From: Pseudoneurospora amorphoporcata
Taxonomy: Eukaryota; Ascomycota; Sordariomycetes; Sordariales; Sordariaceae
Direction: 5' to 3'
NCBI GenBank assembly: GCA_033297205.1
Contig: MU859138.1
Span: 1-64,000, forward strand
DNA: 64,000 nt
Shown: one piece after another, positions 22,954 through 35,873 of the stretch
How positions within the stretch are numbered: the stretch's first letter is position 1
Layout of the letters: the number at the start of each line of letters is the position of its first letter
Notes under the pieces: generated by a model
Database searches by the model: none
What the model saw: the letters and a program-made list of their open reading frames with translations, nothing else
What the model was told of the DNA's origin: nothing
Position numbers and translations under genes: made by a program

Positions 22954-23110
22954 CCAAAAGCCCAAAGCGGTCGCCCCTTTTCAACAACAACCAGCACGCT
23001 ATACACGCCTGCCAAATCTTTCACAAGAATCCAAAAGCCCAAATCGATCGCCCCTTTTCAACAACAACAACCAGCACGCGATACACGCCTGCCAAATCTT
23101 TCACAAGAAA
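22954..23110. repeat. Two-copy tandem repeat, period 77
   Basis: A unit beginning CCAAAAGCCCAAA and ending TTTCACAAGAA starts at 22954 and again at 23031. Only a few substitutions and one extra CAA separate the copies. It sits between the 3' ends of two convergent genes, so it may fall in either 3' UTR. Confidence 0.85.
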
Positions 23111-23155
23111 ACAAAACCCCAGAACAAAACAAACTCAAACCACCCAAGTGGACAT

Positions 23156-24688
23156 CTACATATCCGGCACATCCTCCACCTCCTCCACATCCTCATCCCT
23201 CCCCGGATAACAAATATCCTGCACCACCACCGCCCTGATATGATGACTCAGCACAAACAAATAATTGCACACCATGCAAATACTCATGGCCGTGGCGACC
23301 CACCGCACGGCCTCGCTCCGGAACGCATTCCCAATGCTGATGGTCGCCAGCGTAAAGCCCGTATTAGGGAACACGCTCGCCCACCATCCCAAATGGAAGT
23401 ACTTGGGCCTGCTCGCCAAGACGGCGAAAACGCCAATGAAGAACCACCAAAACGCCAGCGCCCACAGGAAAACCGCCGCCATGAGGGCCATGGTGTAGAT
23501 GATCTTGGAATCCGTAAGCCCGTCCATGTCGTAGTCGAAGCTCTTGGGTAGCCCCCCCGCCATGCCGAGGAAGGCCACCACGGTGAAGCTGGGCGGGCCG
23601 ACGCACATGAACAGCCCCGGGCGATGTTCCCGGGAGGGGAGACCGAACACCATGAGCCGCCCGATCATGTGCGCGTACATCATGAAGGCCACGCACACGC
23701 CGAGCCCCTGGCAGGTTAGGCCGGCGCAGACGATGACGACGGCGCGGCTGGCCGGCTGGAAGGGCGAGATCACGGCGGCGATGGTCCCCGACAGCATGAC
23801 GGGGAAGATGGGCAGGATCCAGGTGGGCATCATGGTGTTTAACCTGAAGCTTCGCTTCTGGGAGAAGAGAAACGAGTACTGGGCTACGGCGACGACGGTG
23901 GCGAGGACGAGGTAGATCCAGAAGAAGATGTGCAGCACCGCGACCAGGCCGGCGCTGGGGACGCCGCCGGCGCCGGGGATGGGGACGCAGTATTTCTGGG
24001 TCGAGGTGATCACCGTCGCCATGGACAGGAAGAAGGTGGGGAAGAAGAAACCCTCGCGGACGTGGGCCACGGAGCCTATGCATGTGCCCGGGTGAAGAAC
24101 GAAGCGGGCGATTTGCAGGGAGGTGAGCGAGACGAAGATGATGAGGTTGATGATGTATACGGCCAGGCCGATCTGGTGGAGACCCCGGAAGGAGTGCGGC
24201 TGGTTGGCGATGAGCAGTGACAGGCCGCCCGTGGACATGCAGAGGGTGTACCACGCCCAGGTGAAGTGCTTGAGTCTGGCACGAAAAGAGAGTTTGGGGC
24301 GCGAGGGGTCGTAGGGGTCAAAGTCCAAGTAGCCCTTGTTGAGGTCAAGCTGAGGGGTGTTGGTGCCTTCTTCCACTTCTGTGTCGGAGAGGTGGCCGGT
24401 GGCGCCGGTCATGATGTGTCCATTGTGCCTACGCTGCTGTTGCTTCTTGTTGGAAGCGTTGAGAGCCAGCTGGGAGAAAACAGCACTGGGTTTGAGGGAG
24501 AAGTCTCTACCACCACCACCACTGATGTAATCTGTGCTGCGACCTTCTCTCCCTTCCTTTTCATAGCCATTGCCAGGTGTCCCAGCGTAGGTCCCGGAGG
24601 TGCGAGAGGAGATTGGGTCCACTTCTCCAGTTACGGTTGCGCAGGAGGATTGGCGGGTGTGAAGGGCGAGGAAGGAGGGGTCGAGGTT

Positions 24689-24719
<31 letters not shown>

Positions 24720-24841
24720 GTCTGCTGGTTCTGGCTGGGGTTGTGATTGTCGCCGGTGGCGTCGGTGTCATGGAAGATGACGTGCGCTCCCGTTTGCCCA
24801 AAGGGAGACCTGGGAGGAGACATGGTGGTGGGTTGTTGCAT
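23156..24841 (-). CDS. SLAC1/TDT-family anion or sulfite efflux transporter
   Basis: 561 aa from the ATG at 24841. The preceding GTG is not used. Members of this family (fungal Ssu1 sulfite pumps, Mae1 malate permease, plant SLAC1) have ten transmembrane helices and move anions across the plasma membrane. Residues 1-190 are hydrophilic and contain a polyglutamine run near residue 45. The membrane part opens with the family signature FTWAWYTLCMSTGGLSLL, then YIINLIIF, FFFPTFFLSMATVI, YLVLATVVAVAQYSF and IYTMALMAAVFLWALAFWWF. Substrate cannot be fixed from sequence: sulfite efflux or dicarboxylate transport are both possible. It is convergent with DOA10, with no evident functional link. Confidence 0.85.
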
Positions 24842-27800
24842 CACGATGTTTCGCTTCTATGTGTCTGTCCTGTCTGCCGTTGGAACGACGGCTAATCTAT
24901 TCTAGAATAGGAGATGTTGGAAGTCTGGGTTCAAGCGAAGTGGATTCAGGTCAGACCGGCGTCCTGGAGATCAACTGGATTGTCTTGGAAACCGAAGGAG
25001 AAACGGGAGTGGCTACCGAAACAAAAAGGCAGCATATGGAAGTGTTCCGAGGGAACAGTATGAGCCGGCGTCTTGGGGCTGGCTGATGTCGATGGAAATG
25101 TCGGAAAGGGCCAATCTCTCTGAAGCAGTGTCGGTTGTTCGAAGAATACCAGGTAGGTAGGTTTGATATGATGGAGAGATGAAGATGGGAAGCTGGAGAT
25201 GAAACTGCTGGATGAAGCTGATGAGGATGGGGATAAGACAAATTATCAGAGGACCGAGCGCGTGAAGTACTCTACTTTTTAACTTTTTCTCCAGGACCTC
25301 CATGGCTGTTCTCCCACCTTGACGCCAGACCCCCCCCCCATGCATCAGATACGCCGCACATATGCACCGCACGCAGGTTGGTCACTGTGGTCCCTGAACT
25401 GCCTCCACCGAGATTTGCAATCTTCAAAACTGAGCAGGACAATTACCGTCCAAACGTCGAGAGCTCGTGGGAAATCTTGGCAGACCCATTGGCAGATGGA
25501 GCAAAGAGTTGGAGGCAGGGAATGAAGATAATGTTGTGCGTTGGGCACCTTCGAGCGTGTTCCACATTGTTTGGACTGACTGTTGTTCGCAATGGGGGTG
25601 GGAGGGCTAGCGAGAATACACGAGATGGGTTTGTCTGGGCATCCATTCTGGGACCCAGACCGCCTCCGTAAGTACTTGTTTGGTAAAGATTGACAGATGA
25701 TGATCCTGGCTGGTGTTTTGACTTGTTTGGGCTCGATTGTATGAAGTCTATCGTGGGCCAGAAACCACTTCTTTTCTATGGATGCTCCCTGTTTTTCGGT
25801 CCTGACTCGCTCTGATACTGATGTCTGGTCTCGAGCTGCGAGTACGAACAGATGGAGAAAGGAATTTGGGGGAGTTGGAGAATATGCGGACACCTCCTCC
25901 GTCTCGCAGTTCTGATGAACTACCTGACTCGTCTGTGAGGTCGTGAGTTTTGAACCGCCATGGAGGGCTTCTTCGTAAAGGGAGAAAGTGCCAAGAGGGA
26001 CATCCATATCTTTTTGATGGTGTTTCTTCGGACGCCCAGAAGATTTCGGCATTTGTCTGCATCGTCCCCTGTCTCTCCTTTGAAGATCACGCTTAGGAAG
26101 GGAGGACCTAGACGGCAAGGGGGCCTGTCTCCCGCGTCTGATCTGCAGTACCGTATCTATTCTTGCGAATTGCGCCGAGCTGAATTTTCTTTCTCGCCCC
26201 AAAAGATAGGCGCTTCGGTCGTTGTGACGACTTTGGGGTTGCCGATTCGTCAGGCTGAGTGTTCTTCTATGACACAGGGAAGAAAAAGAGAAAGGTGTGT
26301 CTTGCAGAGCAAGCATAACTGCATCATGCAATGGCTGCGAAACGGTCCGAACTGCCAAACACGGCATCGTGGATGATGCTGGTCAGAACCATCAGCCCCG
26401 ACCCGGACCGACAGACACCTTGATGGCGTCCGGTGACAGACACCGATGGAGACAGCAACATCGGACCTTTTACCCTGACGGTCTTCAACAGACACTGCAT
26501 GGAAGCCGTTCACTCGACAATGCCCTTCTTGGCCGGTCTTGGCTGTCTGAGATGCTGCACCTGGTGTAGGTATCTGTTGTTTGTTATGCAGTCAGTTGAG
26601 GCTCAGCGACGATTTTTAAGGGGTGGGGGTCACTAAAATGTTCACGGTGTGGAAGATCAGGAAGATCAGAAGAGATAACGTTAAGGAGAAGAAGACTAAA
26701 GTCGTCGTCGTCGCCAAGCAGGTCAAGCAGGCCAGAAAAGCCAAGTGCAGCCACCACCACGTTTGACAGGCAGGCATTGTCAAAGGCCAAGACGCCCACT
26801 GGCATTTCCGACTTGGTCCAGTCGGGTGTCCAAGGCGCCTAAAAGTGCGGCAATGCAATGGCGATCACCGCCTTATCCGAAAGCCAATCCCATATTTGAC
26901 AGGTACACATCGCCCCTGAAAAGTTTGTTAGCGCGCTTCTTGTAACAGGGGCCTGCAAAACTTTGCAAATAAACAATGGGATAACAACACTCAAAACCAA
27001 AAAATTGGAGAGAGTATATGAAATGGGTAAAACGCATCAGGTTGATACCAACTCTTTGCATGAAAATTGGTGGAATGTTGGTTGAGTTGCGGAAGAGTAC
27101 GTTGTCGAGTCCAGCTCTAACGAAGTTTCCAGGGGTGATGTGTACACCTCTGCCGGCATTTCTCTTGTTAGCGTGCTTTTCAGGGGTCAGAGATAAGGTA
27201 CTGTAACTGAGATTGCGATCTTGAATATGACAGAATACCTTACCCGATTGCCCATGTTCCCATGTTCCCGGGAATTTCCGTCTGGCGTTGTATCGATTAC
27301 GGGGGTGTCTTACTATGAAAACGTGGAAGAAGGAAGGAAGCGCACGTCGTCCAGTGAAGCTCGTGGATTGGATGGATGGACGACATCGACAACACTCGGG
27401 AAAAAAACACACAAACAACCCCCACTCTTTTTTTTTTTTTTTTTTTCTTCCATCACAAACAGGTGTTCAAGAATCCAAACAACCCCACTCAACCCCCGCG
27501 GCGGACTCTGAAGAAAATACTGTATCTGGGATGGACCCCCGTCGGCGAAGCCATCTCCTGTTCTCCTGTTCTCCTTCTCGTTCTGAAACAGAGCCACCAT
27601 GGACTCCATGACTCCATTTCATGGATTCCCCCCTGAGGAGCCTGACAGCGGGCAGTGGACTGCGATGGATAAACACAGCCCTGTTAGGTGGTGGCAGCGG
27701 GAGGGCGGAGAGCCGGAGGCGGGAGAGGAATGGAGCACACGATAGTGGGGGCGTACACGTACACCACGTAAAACAATATGAAACAGGGCACTGTCACTAA

Positions 27801-28510
27801 CAGGTACTAGCAAACTTGTGCTGAACCACGCGGCAAAACCTGCTAGCGGACAACTGACACCTTGACCACCTCGGTCGACAGCGGGGGGGTCGCCAGCCAA
27901 GCCAGCGCCCGGGTTCCCGTCATCCAGACCATTCCATCTCCTCTTTCAACACCAACTTCATACGAGGCCAGTCGTCATCGAGGCGATCACGCAGCTTCCA
28001 GATTCAACCAAACCTTGTCGATTGTCAGCCCAGAGGCCAATTGGCAGGTGAAGATCCCACTGGAGTTCGCAAGCCCATCCAGGTACAATACAGTGTAGTG
28101 TACAGTACCCTACTTTGCGTGTTCGGCCCAGACGCTCGCTTGCGCATCAACATAACCCGTCTCTTGGCGATTTAACCTTGCGTCTCTTGGTCTTCGTATT
28201 GATAAGGAATCGAGTGAGAGGACGCCGGCCAGATGTAGGTGATGTGCCCGGGCGGATGCCTCTCGTCATCACACTGACACCCGCATCGTGAGATCTCGCT
28301 CCCGTGCATCGAGAAAAAAAATCAACAGACGTCGCCATAACCCAAGTGAGGCTCAACTCCGACTAACCTGTATGGTCAAAGATAACACTTGATTACGCCT
28401 CCCTTTTAACTCCACACCTTGCATCAACCACAGCCCATCAAGAGGCCGGTTCAGTGATCAACAATTAACAGAGACAAATACGTCATAAAAACTCACTTCC
28501 ACTTTCACTC
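24842..28510. other. 3.7-kb spacer without a supported gene
   Basis: Promoter side of the TDT transporter and downstream flank of the CFEM-like locus. A 340-codon minus-strand frame (25345-26367) exists but shows no domain or compositional support. A T-run lies at 27428-27446. The inverted-repeat element at 26913-27186 is listed separately. Confidence 0.5.
26913..27186. mobile_element. Candidate 274-bp inverted-repeat (MITE-like) element
   Basis: CCCCTGAAAAG at 26913-26923 is exactly mirrored by CTTTTCAGGGG at 27176-27186. The similarity continues inward past the 11-bp match (TTGTTAGCG-like blocks). A second, imperfect inverted pair (GTACACATCGCCCCTG at the left, CAGGGGTGATGTGTAC near 27131-27146) is nested inside. 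No clear target-site duplication is visible and no transposase lies within. It could be a degraded non-autonomous DNA element or an unrelated hairpin region. Confidence 0.4.
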
Positions 28511-29600
28511 TCAATTAATCATTATCTCATAAATAAGAAGAGCAGCAAAGACGGCAGCCATCAGGGCAACGCATCCGGTGCTGGCCATCATCATGGACGC
28601 ACCAGCGACGACGGGAGGAGGAGGAGTGGCATCCGAGGGCTCAGGACCGGGAACGGCAGTGCTGGAGGGAACGACAACAACGTTAGAGGTGGAGGTGGAG
28701 CAGTGGGGAATAACGATGTCGGTGGTGGTGATGGTGGTGGTAGAGTCACGGCCGCCAGGAACAGGCACAGAAGCGCTAGGTCCGCTGTTGCCGTCACAAG
28801 CATTAAAGGTGGGCTGAGCTGCATCACATTCGCAGAGGGCAGTCACAGCCTTGATGACATCAAGACCGCCGAGGACGCCATAGGCAGCCACGACGTCGTT
28901 GAAGACCAAGCCCTGAATTTCCTCGTTTTTGCTGCATTCGCACTTGGGGTCACCAGCAGCACAGCCAACTTGGAGACCGGCCTTGGCAATGATATCAAAC
29001 AGCGCACGTGGGCACGGCAGCGTATTCGGGAGCACAAGCCCAGCTCTCCTCGCCACACAGCTTAGTGGGGTTGCCGGAAGGCTCAACGGGAGAGGAGGGG
29101 GTCGTGATAGTAATGGGAGGCTGGCTAGAAGGCTCACCAGAAGGCTGACCAGAAGGAGCAATAGTGATAGAAGAGATGGTGGGCTCATCATCGTCGCAGC
29201 CATCGGTCGTGCTGGGCTCAGTACGGGGCTGAGGCTCGGAGCTGGGTACGGTAGGCATAGAACTGGGAATTTTGACGATAGAGCTGGGGGTACCGCCGGT
29301 AGGGCAAGCAGTGAATGTCGGAGCGGTGGCATCGCAGTCGCACAGCGAAGAGATAGCCTTAAAAACATCAAGACCCCCAAGGACGCCGCAGGACTCGACG
29401 ACATCGTTGAAAATGAGACCTTGGAGCTCCTCGCTCTTGGAGCACTCACACTTGTAGTCGCCGTGGGCGCAGCCAACGTCAAGAGCAGTAGACTCGATGA
29501 TGGCGGTAGCGTAGTGTAGATAGGGACTGCGGAGTAGAGAGGGGCGCATTCGCAGCTATCAAGGCCACAATCGGTAGGAGGCTCGGTAATGACGGGGAGG
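28511..29600 (-). pseudogene. Frame-broken tandem CFEM-like, GPI-anchor-type surface protein
   Basis: Two homologous cysteine-containing modules lie head to tail in different frames. The upstream one contains LDVGCAHGDYKCECSKSEEL and SSLCDCDA. The downstream one contains LQVGCAAGDPKCECSKNEEI and ALCECDA. Both resemble CFEM domains (fungal heme or surface proteins) but lack some of the eight cysteines. A Ser/Thr/Pro spacer links them. The C-terminus has a hydrophobic tail after GAS, like a GPI signal. The frame carrying module 1 reads through CAPEYAAVPTCAV and then meets TGA at 28995-28997. Removing one T of the TTT (forward AAA 28997-28999) would continue it into module 2. A second break lies near 29510-29545, before module 1. 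It could be a pseudogene, a sequencing-error cluster or an unrecognised intron structure; no clean signal peptide was found. Confidence 0.6.
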
Positions 29601-32600
29601 AAACCTCGCTCTCCTCCAGCTGTACGCAGTACAGCGTTCTCGGGTTGTCCCTACGACCCATGTGAAGATGCGAGATCGAGCACCTCTGGTGGTTATAATG
29701 ATTATGACTTCATATACTGGCGCATCATCATTGATCGTTAGTAAGATTGCGGTGGCAAGCTCGGTTCGATCTTGAATTTGAAGTTTGCCCTAGCATCCAT
29801 CCATCCCCTTAGCCGTGCAGTTGTGATTTGGAAATGGAGAACGGGCGGTTAGAACGGAGACGCTCCTCTGCCACTCCCGAATAATTCGTTTATTCTCACC
29901 TCAAGGCGTCCTTTCGGTGTGGAATATGATTCATCTTTCCATGCTCTTCATGCGCAGCCCGGTATATCGCACATTGGTGAGTTTGTTTTTGCGTCCGCGA
30001 CAACTTGAGTCGGCCTTGACATCTCAGATGCAACCAAACGACAGCCCTTTGCCCCTGTAACTCGCGCTGTAATCTGTTTTCCTGCGCGGAGCCGCCGTTG
30101 GAGATCTGCTTGTCCCCTACCATTGTTGGTGTAGATGATACCGGTCGGGTGTTTCCGGAATGCAGAGAATCCTGCTGGTTTTCTTTGTATAGTCTGCCCG
30201 TCTCCAATTTCTGCCCCTGCCTGTTCGTACGCGGTCTCGATTCATTCATCTCATCCAGCCCATCGGAGAAGAATCTGTCAGCTGCATGTGTCCAGGGGAA
30301 GAAGCACATTCACAGACGTTGTAATTTCGCAAGACGCGGCAAGAAGGGTCTGGAAGGCGTCAAGAGAAGTTGCATGCGTTGCATTGCCGCCGAGCTACGA
30401 CGGAAACATGTGCCTTGCGAATTGAACCAAGCCCATCGTGGCAAAAGATGTGCGTCGCGCTGTACTTGATGTGGTGTGCTAGGAGCTGCAGGCTGCTTGC
30501 ACATAATTTCCGAGGCCGCCTACCTGTTCGGCGACGGTGTGGAGGGTATGTAGGATGGTGTAAAGCCCGATAAGACTTTTCGGAAAGCGGTCAATGACTG
30601 TCTCAAACAGCTGGTCTGATGCAGCAGTACGCCCGGAGTCTGGCCTGCGTGGAAACAAGACAGTTAGAGAAGGAGAAGGCATATAAGAGGCTGTAGTCCA
30701 AGATTTCTCACCTGGGCGAACTTGGGCGTCACTCCCTTCTCCTTCAACTTGATCTTCGAATTGGGAGACTGATCGATAGGGGCACTTCTAACTTCTAGCA
30801 GTTAACCAGCTGCCATCTGTGGCCACTTTACTTATGCTGGCCGTCGCACACTGAGAAGGTAAGGTAATGATGAATCGAAGGCTGATTGGCGACAATTTCG
30901 ATCAGGAGTTGACAGCCAGGTCGGTCGTGGCAGTTGGTCATATCATTGCGCGAAGCTGAATTCTGAAGAAAATCCAATGAGTGTGATGTGAATGTTTGGC
31001 AACTGGCAACACATGTCGCGCACCAGAGAACTGACCATGGAGACGGGAGGTGAAATTTGAGGTCCATGATTCAGTAAAATAATTTCTCCTGCGGTGGAAG
31101 AGCCAGCCGGTCCCGACTTCCGAGGTCGTTTTCCTCTCAAGTCCTGTCGTGGCCTCGTTGAGACATGGAAGCTGCGTTCAACGAGCAATGGGCAAGTAGG
31201 ACAATTCACTTCCTGTTGCGGAGATTGAGCTTTCCAGGTGAGACTGACGACGACGTCGGCCCTGAAATCAAATTGGAAGGCACCGTCAGCACAGTCATGT
31301 GCTCAGTGCAGTGGCGGGTGGTCTTGTATCCGCAAACCTGCCCCGGAGAAGGAAGGAACATGTAGAGATTGCCGTGAAACTCGAGAAGCCAGGAGGGACA
31401 CTGTTGGCTTGTACCTTCCATATGTGCTTGGCATCACTGCGCACCTTCTCAATGACACTTCCAAAAGACTACAGGACGCTGCATCATCAAGTGAAATTAA
31501 GGGACAGCTGTCCCCTTCCCTCTATCGTCGGTGATAGGCAAGCACGGAAGCTACGAACACCTTTAGAGGTAACATCAATCGAACCCCAAAGAACAATCGG
31601 ACATCAAGGGGCGTGCACAGCACCGCATTGCAACACCCGGAAATTCCCATCATGTGCCAAGAAGCCAATCTGTTCTTCACCAAGATAATGGAAGTGTTTC
31701 CATCGCAGTATGATCAGGGCAGAACAGCCATAGACTGCCCCTTCCTTCGAGTCACCACCATAACCGTGTTTGCTCGTCCCCCGCCATGACATTCCAGAGT
31801 TAACTTGGACCGCTCGGATATTCTCCGACAATCACAGCTGTATGGGCTATCGTCTGTCCTACCGTCGCCGGAACCCAAGAGACAGGGCCACGACTGCAAT
31901 TTCTGAAGCTTCATGTGAGTGTGTGTGATGACTGAATGTCAAGCCAAGAATCATCGAGTGATGAACGCAATAACCGCACCGCACCGCACCGCAAGGCCAT
32001 CCCAAGCCCGTGCCTGCCTGCAAACCCATTCCAAGCCGACCGGCAGACTTGCCCCCTTTTTCATCCAATGCCCTCTGCCCCTCCCCCTTGCAGACCCTAC
32101 GCCCAGGCCCGGTCCCCAGCGGACATATAAGCTCTCGTCCCAAGCCCCAATACCACAACGCGGGCGCATGTCCCGTTGATGAAAACATTGCCGAGTGCGT
32201 GGTATCCCGTAGTACAGTTTTCGTAGGTCGCTAACTGGAGGATTGAGGTTCGTTCCGCAAGCTCGACAGGGCGACTTAGCTTTTTGCAGTTTTTATCGAA
32301 CAGCGGGATGGCTGGAGTTATGGAAAATGCCCTGTTTGCATTTTTGATCCCGGATTGAGTTTGCAATTTACCATCAAAATTTTGCCGATGATGAGGCAAA
32401 TGACGATTTGGAGGCCCACCCCGACAGGAAACGACGGTCGTTGTGGTCAGAGAGGTGAGTTCCGCGGTTCCGGACTGGCATTCTACCCATTCATCTCCCC
32501 AGAAAGCCCAACATATTACTGCCCATGAGTGCGCTCAAGTCGTTGATGTGACAATTGCGGTCCTCTCCAAGCGACCAGAAGATCATTGACCTGACTGACA

Positions 32601-34204
32601 GATAAGCGTCCACCATGGAGGTTCCCAAACAGTTGATGCTGATGACCGACTGGTCCGGGTCGTCAAATCATACGAGGAGATCCACGTCGACAGTTGTTCA
32701 GTGATCGAATCGAACATCATTATGCCAAACGGCCAGCAAAAGTTGCCAGATGAGATCGTGAGGGTTGACCTGCAACGATTGTTAGCCGAGTGCCGCGAGA
32801 GTCTGGGTTTTGTGGCGAGAAGAAGAAGAACGGAAGAAAGAAAAGAGACCTGCTTTGCACTCCGAAAGTCGTCGGAAGTCAAACGGCCTCCCCTCAACAC
32901 CAAACATTTTCCGTCGCCAGCATCAAGCACCGGATCAATTCTTATCCGTCTCCCATTGTCGTACACATACATCCTTCAGCCCGATACAAAGCATATTTCA
33001 ACTCATCAAGGACATCATCATCATGATCAACTTTCTTCTCCATGTCCTACTAATCTGCCCCGTCAGCCTCCTGAACAGCCCGCCCAGATCAAGCTCCAAG
33101 CCCGGATATTATTTCCCCTTGCCACTTATTCCCCCACATCATCAACCAATTGGTCAACGATCACGCCAAGAGGGTTACATGAACAACCGCAGGCTATTAT
33201 TCCGGCAAAATTGAGGAGGATTTAACCGTCTTAGCTCTCCTTCGTGAACGCTAGAGCAAGCTCGTTGCCGAGTGGTCAATTCGGTCGGTTGTGGCTTGTC
33301 CCGATTGTGAACCTCAAGATCGCGACAGGCGTTGCGTAACCACACCACGGGGAACCGTGAGCGTGCTGGCGAGGATAATCATGGACAAGAGAAGGGAAGA
33401 GGCGAGATGGAAGCATCATCCGCGATCCGTCTTCGCCAATGTGGCTTGGTACCTCCCAATCTTGCGGTCCAGTCGCGGTTCGTCCGGCTGAATAGATTGC
33501 TTGCATTTACACATTTTCAGCTTGTGCTTTTCTTCGCGCGCAAGAACACCACAAACCAAGAGCTCGGTTCATCAGCCACACAGCATCACGAACCGCAGAA
33601 ACATACTGTACACACCTCGGACTCCTCCTCGACACGACGGCTTCTCGCTCCACAAACCCGGTTCGGGTTAACCCTCCCGAACCCCGGACGTCACCCCTGT
33701 CTAGGACTCCAATGACCCCAACCAAACCACTCACGACAGTCAATGGAAGAATAATCGAACCGCAAAATGTTCTTCCAAGAACGCCCTTGTCACTCGCGAT
33801 TCGTAGGGAAACATCGGTAGATCCGGGGTGACGGATCACGACCCCATCCAGCACCTGATCCAGTAGCATCCAGGACCATGCCATCCATGCCATCACGCAT
33901 GGGGAAATGAAGCTAACGACTCAATCCTACCCCATTCCCTCCCCATGGGGAGATGATGGGGTCTGTGGGTTTGCTCGCAATGGTTCATGACTTCGTGATC
34001 GGTCTTGACGGTTGACCCACCTTTCGCCTCCATGTCTTCCTCCTGACCGTGTGATCCTTTATAACCGTCCTCCTCCTTCTCTCCATCCTCGAGGTAACAT
34101 CTCTCCTGGTTCATCACCTCGTCTCTCCCCGTCGAGTCATCCCCTAACTTCCTTCTCACCGGTGTCAGTCCTCCAACCTTCAGGCCTAGCCAGAAACCGC
34201 CAAC
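29601..34204. other. 4.6-kb spacer, no supported gene
   Basis: This separates the CFEM-like locus from the xylanase. Frames of 60-175 codons occur on both strands but overlap one another, use no recognisable motifs and lack codon bias. A CCGCA-type short run sits at about 31975-31992. The right 200 bp are CT rich and form the xylanase promoter. Confidence 0.5.
34058..34064 (+). promoter_or_regulatory. TATA-like box of the xylanase gene
   Basis: TTTATAA about 141 nt upstream of the GH10 ATG, followed by a CT-rich leader, a usual arrangement for strongly inducible fungal secreted-enzyme genes. Confidence 0.5.
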
Positions 34205-35538
34205 ATGCACACCTCCTCCTTCCTCTCCCTCCTCGCCCTCGCCGCGGTCCCCTTGGCCTCGGCCGGCAACGGCAATGGCAACGGCAACGGCAACGGTTCC
34301 GGAAAGTCCTGCTCCCAAAAGGGCCTCGACTGGTACGCCAAGAAGGCCGGCCTCAAGTACTTCGGCGCGGCCACCGACTCTCCCGGTCAGCGCGAGCGTG
34401 CGGGTTATGAGTCCGCCTACGCCAAGTACGACGAGATAATGTGGAAGTCTGGCGAGTTTGGACAAACGACGCCTACTAACGGGCAGAAGGTATGATCTCC
34501 CCTTCTCCTTTCTCCTTGTTACCTCCCCTGTCCCCTTCCCTTCCCTTCCCTACCCTACTACTCTGCCAGCCAGGATGCTAACCAAAATACTCCGCAGTGG
34601 CTCTTCACCGAACCAACCCAAGGCTCCTTCAACTTCACCGAAGGCGACGTCGTCGCCTCCCTCGCCCACAAGAACAACAAGCTCCTCCGGTGCCACGCCC
34701 TAGTCTGGCACTCCCAGCTCGCGCCCTGGGTAGAGGCCAAGAAGGACTGGACCAAGGACGAGCTCCGCTCCGTCATCGTCTCCCACGTCACCAACGTCAT
34801 GAAGCACTACAAGGGCCAATGCTACGCCTGGGACGTGGTCAACGAGGCCTTCAACGAGGACGGCACCTATCGGGAATCCGTCTTCTCCACCGTCTTGGGA
34901 GGCGAGGAATTTATCGAGCTTGCGTTCCAGACGGCTTCGAGATTGGACCCCAAGGCTAAGCTGTATTATAACGATTATAACTTGGAGAGCCCGAGCCCGA
35001 AGACGGAGGCGGTTAGGAAGCTGGTTAAGAGCTTGCAGAAGAAGAAGATCCGGATTGATGGTGTGGGTCTTCAGGCGCATCTGGTTGCCGAAAGCAGGCC
35101 GACGCTGGACGAGCATGTCGCTGCTATTAAGGGGTTCACAGAGTTGGGCGTTGAGGTTGCGCTTACCGAGCTGGACGTGAGGCTGCAGACGCCGGCGAAT
35201 GCGACGAATTTGGCGCAGCAGAAGGAGGCTTATAAGAATGTGCGTATCTACCGTACACTGGGCATATTATGATCATGATCATGAGCTAACGGACACTGGG
35301 AACACAGGCCGTCGGAGCATGCGTCCAAGTCGACGGATGCATCGGTGTCACCATCTGGGATTTCTATGACCCCTTCAGCTGGGTCCCCTTCGTCTTCACC
35401 GGTGAGGGTGCCGCCCTTCTCTGGTTCGAGGACTTCAGCAAGCACCCTGCCTACGACGGTGTTGTCGAGGCTTTGACCAACAAGACCCAGGGACATGATG
35501 GAAAGGATCCTCGTGGTGCCAAGCGTTGGATCGCTTAG
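34205..35538 (+). CDS. Secreted GH10 endo-beta-1,4-xylanase
   Basis: Three exons (34205-34489, 34598-35239, 35308-35538) join in phase 0 to give 385 aa. GH10 enzymes cleave internal beta-1,4 bonds of xylan with retention of configuration. A signal peptide (about residues 1-20, ending LASA) is followed by a GN repeat linker and then the catalytic barrel. The acid/base is Glu178 in WDVVNEAF and the nucleophile is Glu286 in ALTELDVR. Other family marks are HALVWHSQLAPWV, YYNDYNLE, GVGLQAHL and GVTIWDFYDPFSW. The usual substrate-site text NSMKW is replaced by NGQKW in PTNGQKWLFTEP. No CBM1 cellulose-binding domain is present. Intron 2 has a CTAAC branch site and ACACAG acceptor. Convergent with the LanC-like gene. 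Confidence 0.95.
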
Positions 35539-35873
35539 ACAGAGGCTGGCCGTTGGGAGTTGAAGCGGAACAAGTAAGTCAGTTGGAAATAAAGTAGTAA
35601 TTCTTGGTGTCGTTTGTAGTAATCTAATACCAAGTTCTTGAATAAGAGCATTGACGTCATGAATCGTAACCTAGAATATCATGTTCTTGTCCCTGTCCGA
35701 ATGTGTCTTGGATCCCTTGCCTGCGTGCCTGCAGACTGCAGAGCGCAGCTTCATATTCTCGGTGGATTGTCGTGCGGGTCATTAGCGAGACTTTTTGCTT
35801 TGGATCCTCTCTTGGTAAAAGAAGACAAGAGTCGCCCAAGACGCCGACAGCTCCGAGCTTCCCTCGTCAATAT
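35539..35873. other. Convergent 3' spacer
   Basis: A 335-bp tail-to-tail interval between the xylanase and the LanC-like gene. Nothing else was seen. Confidence 0.6.

Larger units (their letters stand above)
22543..23155. other. Convergent 3' spacer between DOA10 and the TDT transporter
   Basis: The 0.6-kb tail-to-tail interval holds two direct-repeat tracts described separately and no gene. Confidence 0.6.

Noticed and set aside
25345..26367. 340-codon minus-strand ORF
   Set aside because: No recognisable domain, Ser/Pro/Arg-rich shadow-like composition, overlapping open frames on the other strand, and no promoter or intron pattern. Likely chance.
33221..33227. TTTAACC as a xylanase-regulator (XLR-1-type) site
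   Set aside because: Nearly 1 kb from the xylanase ATG and a 7-mer with a degenerate base occurs often by chance.
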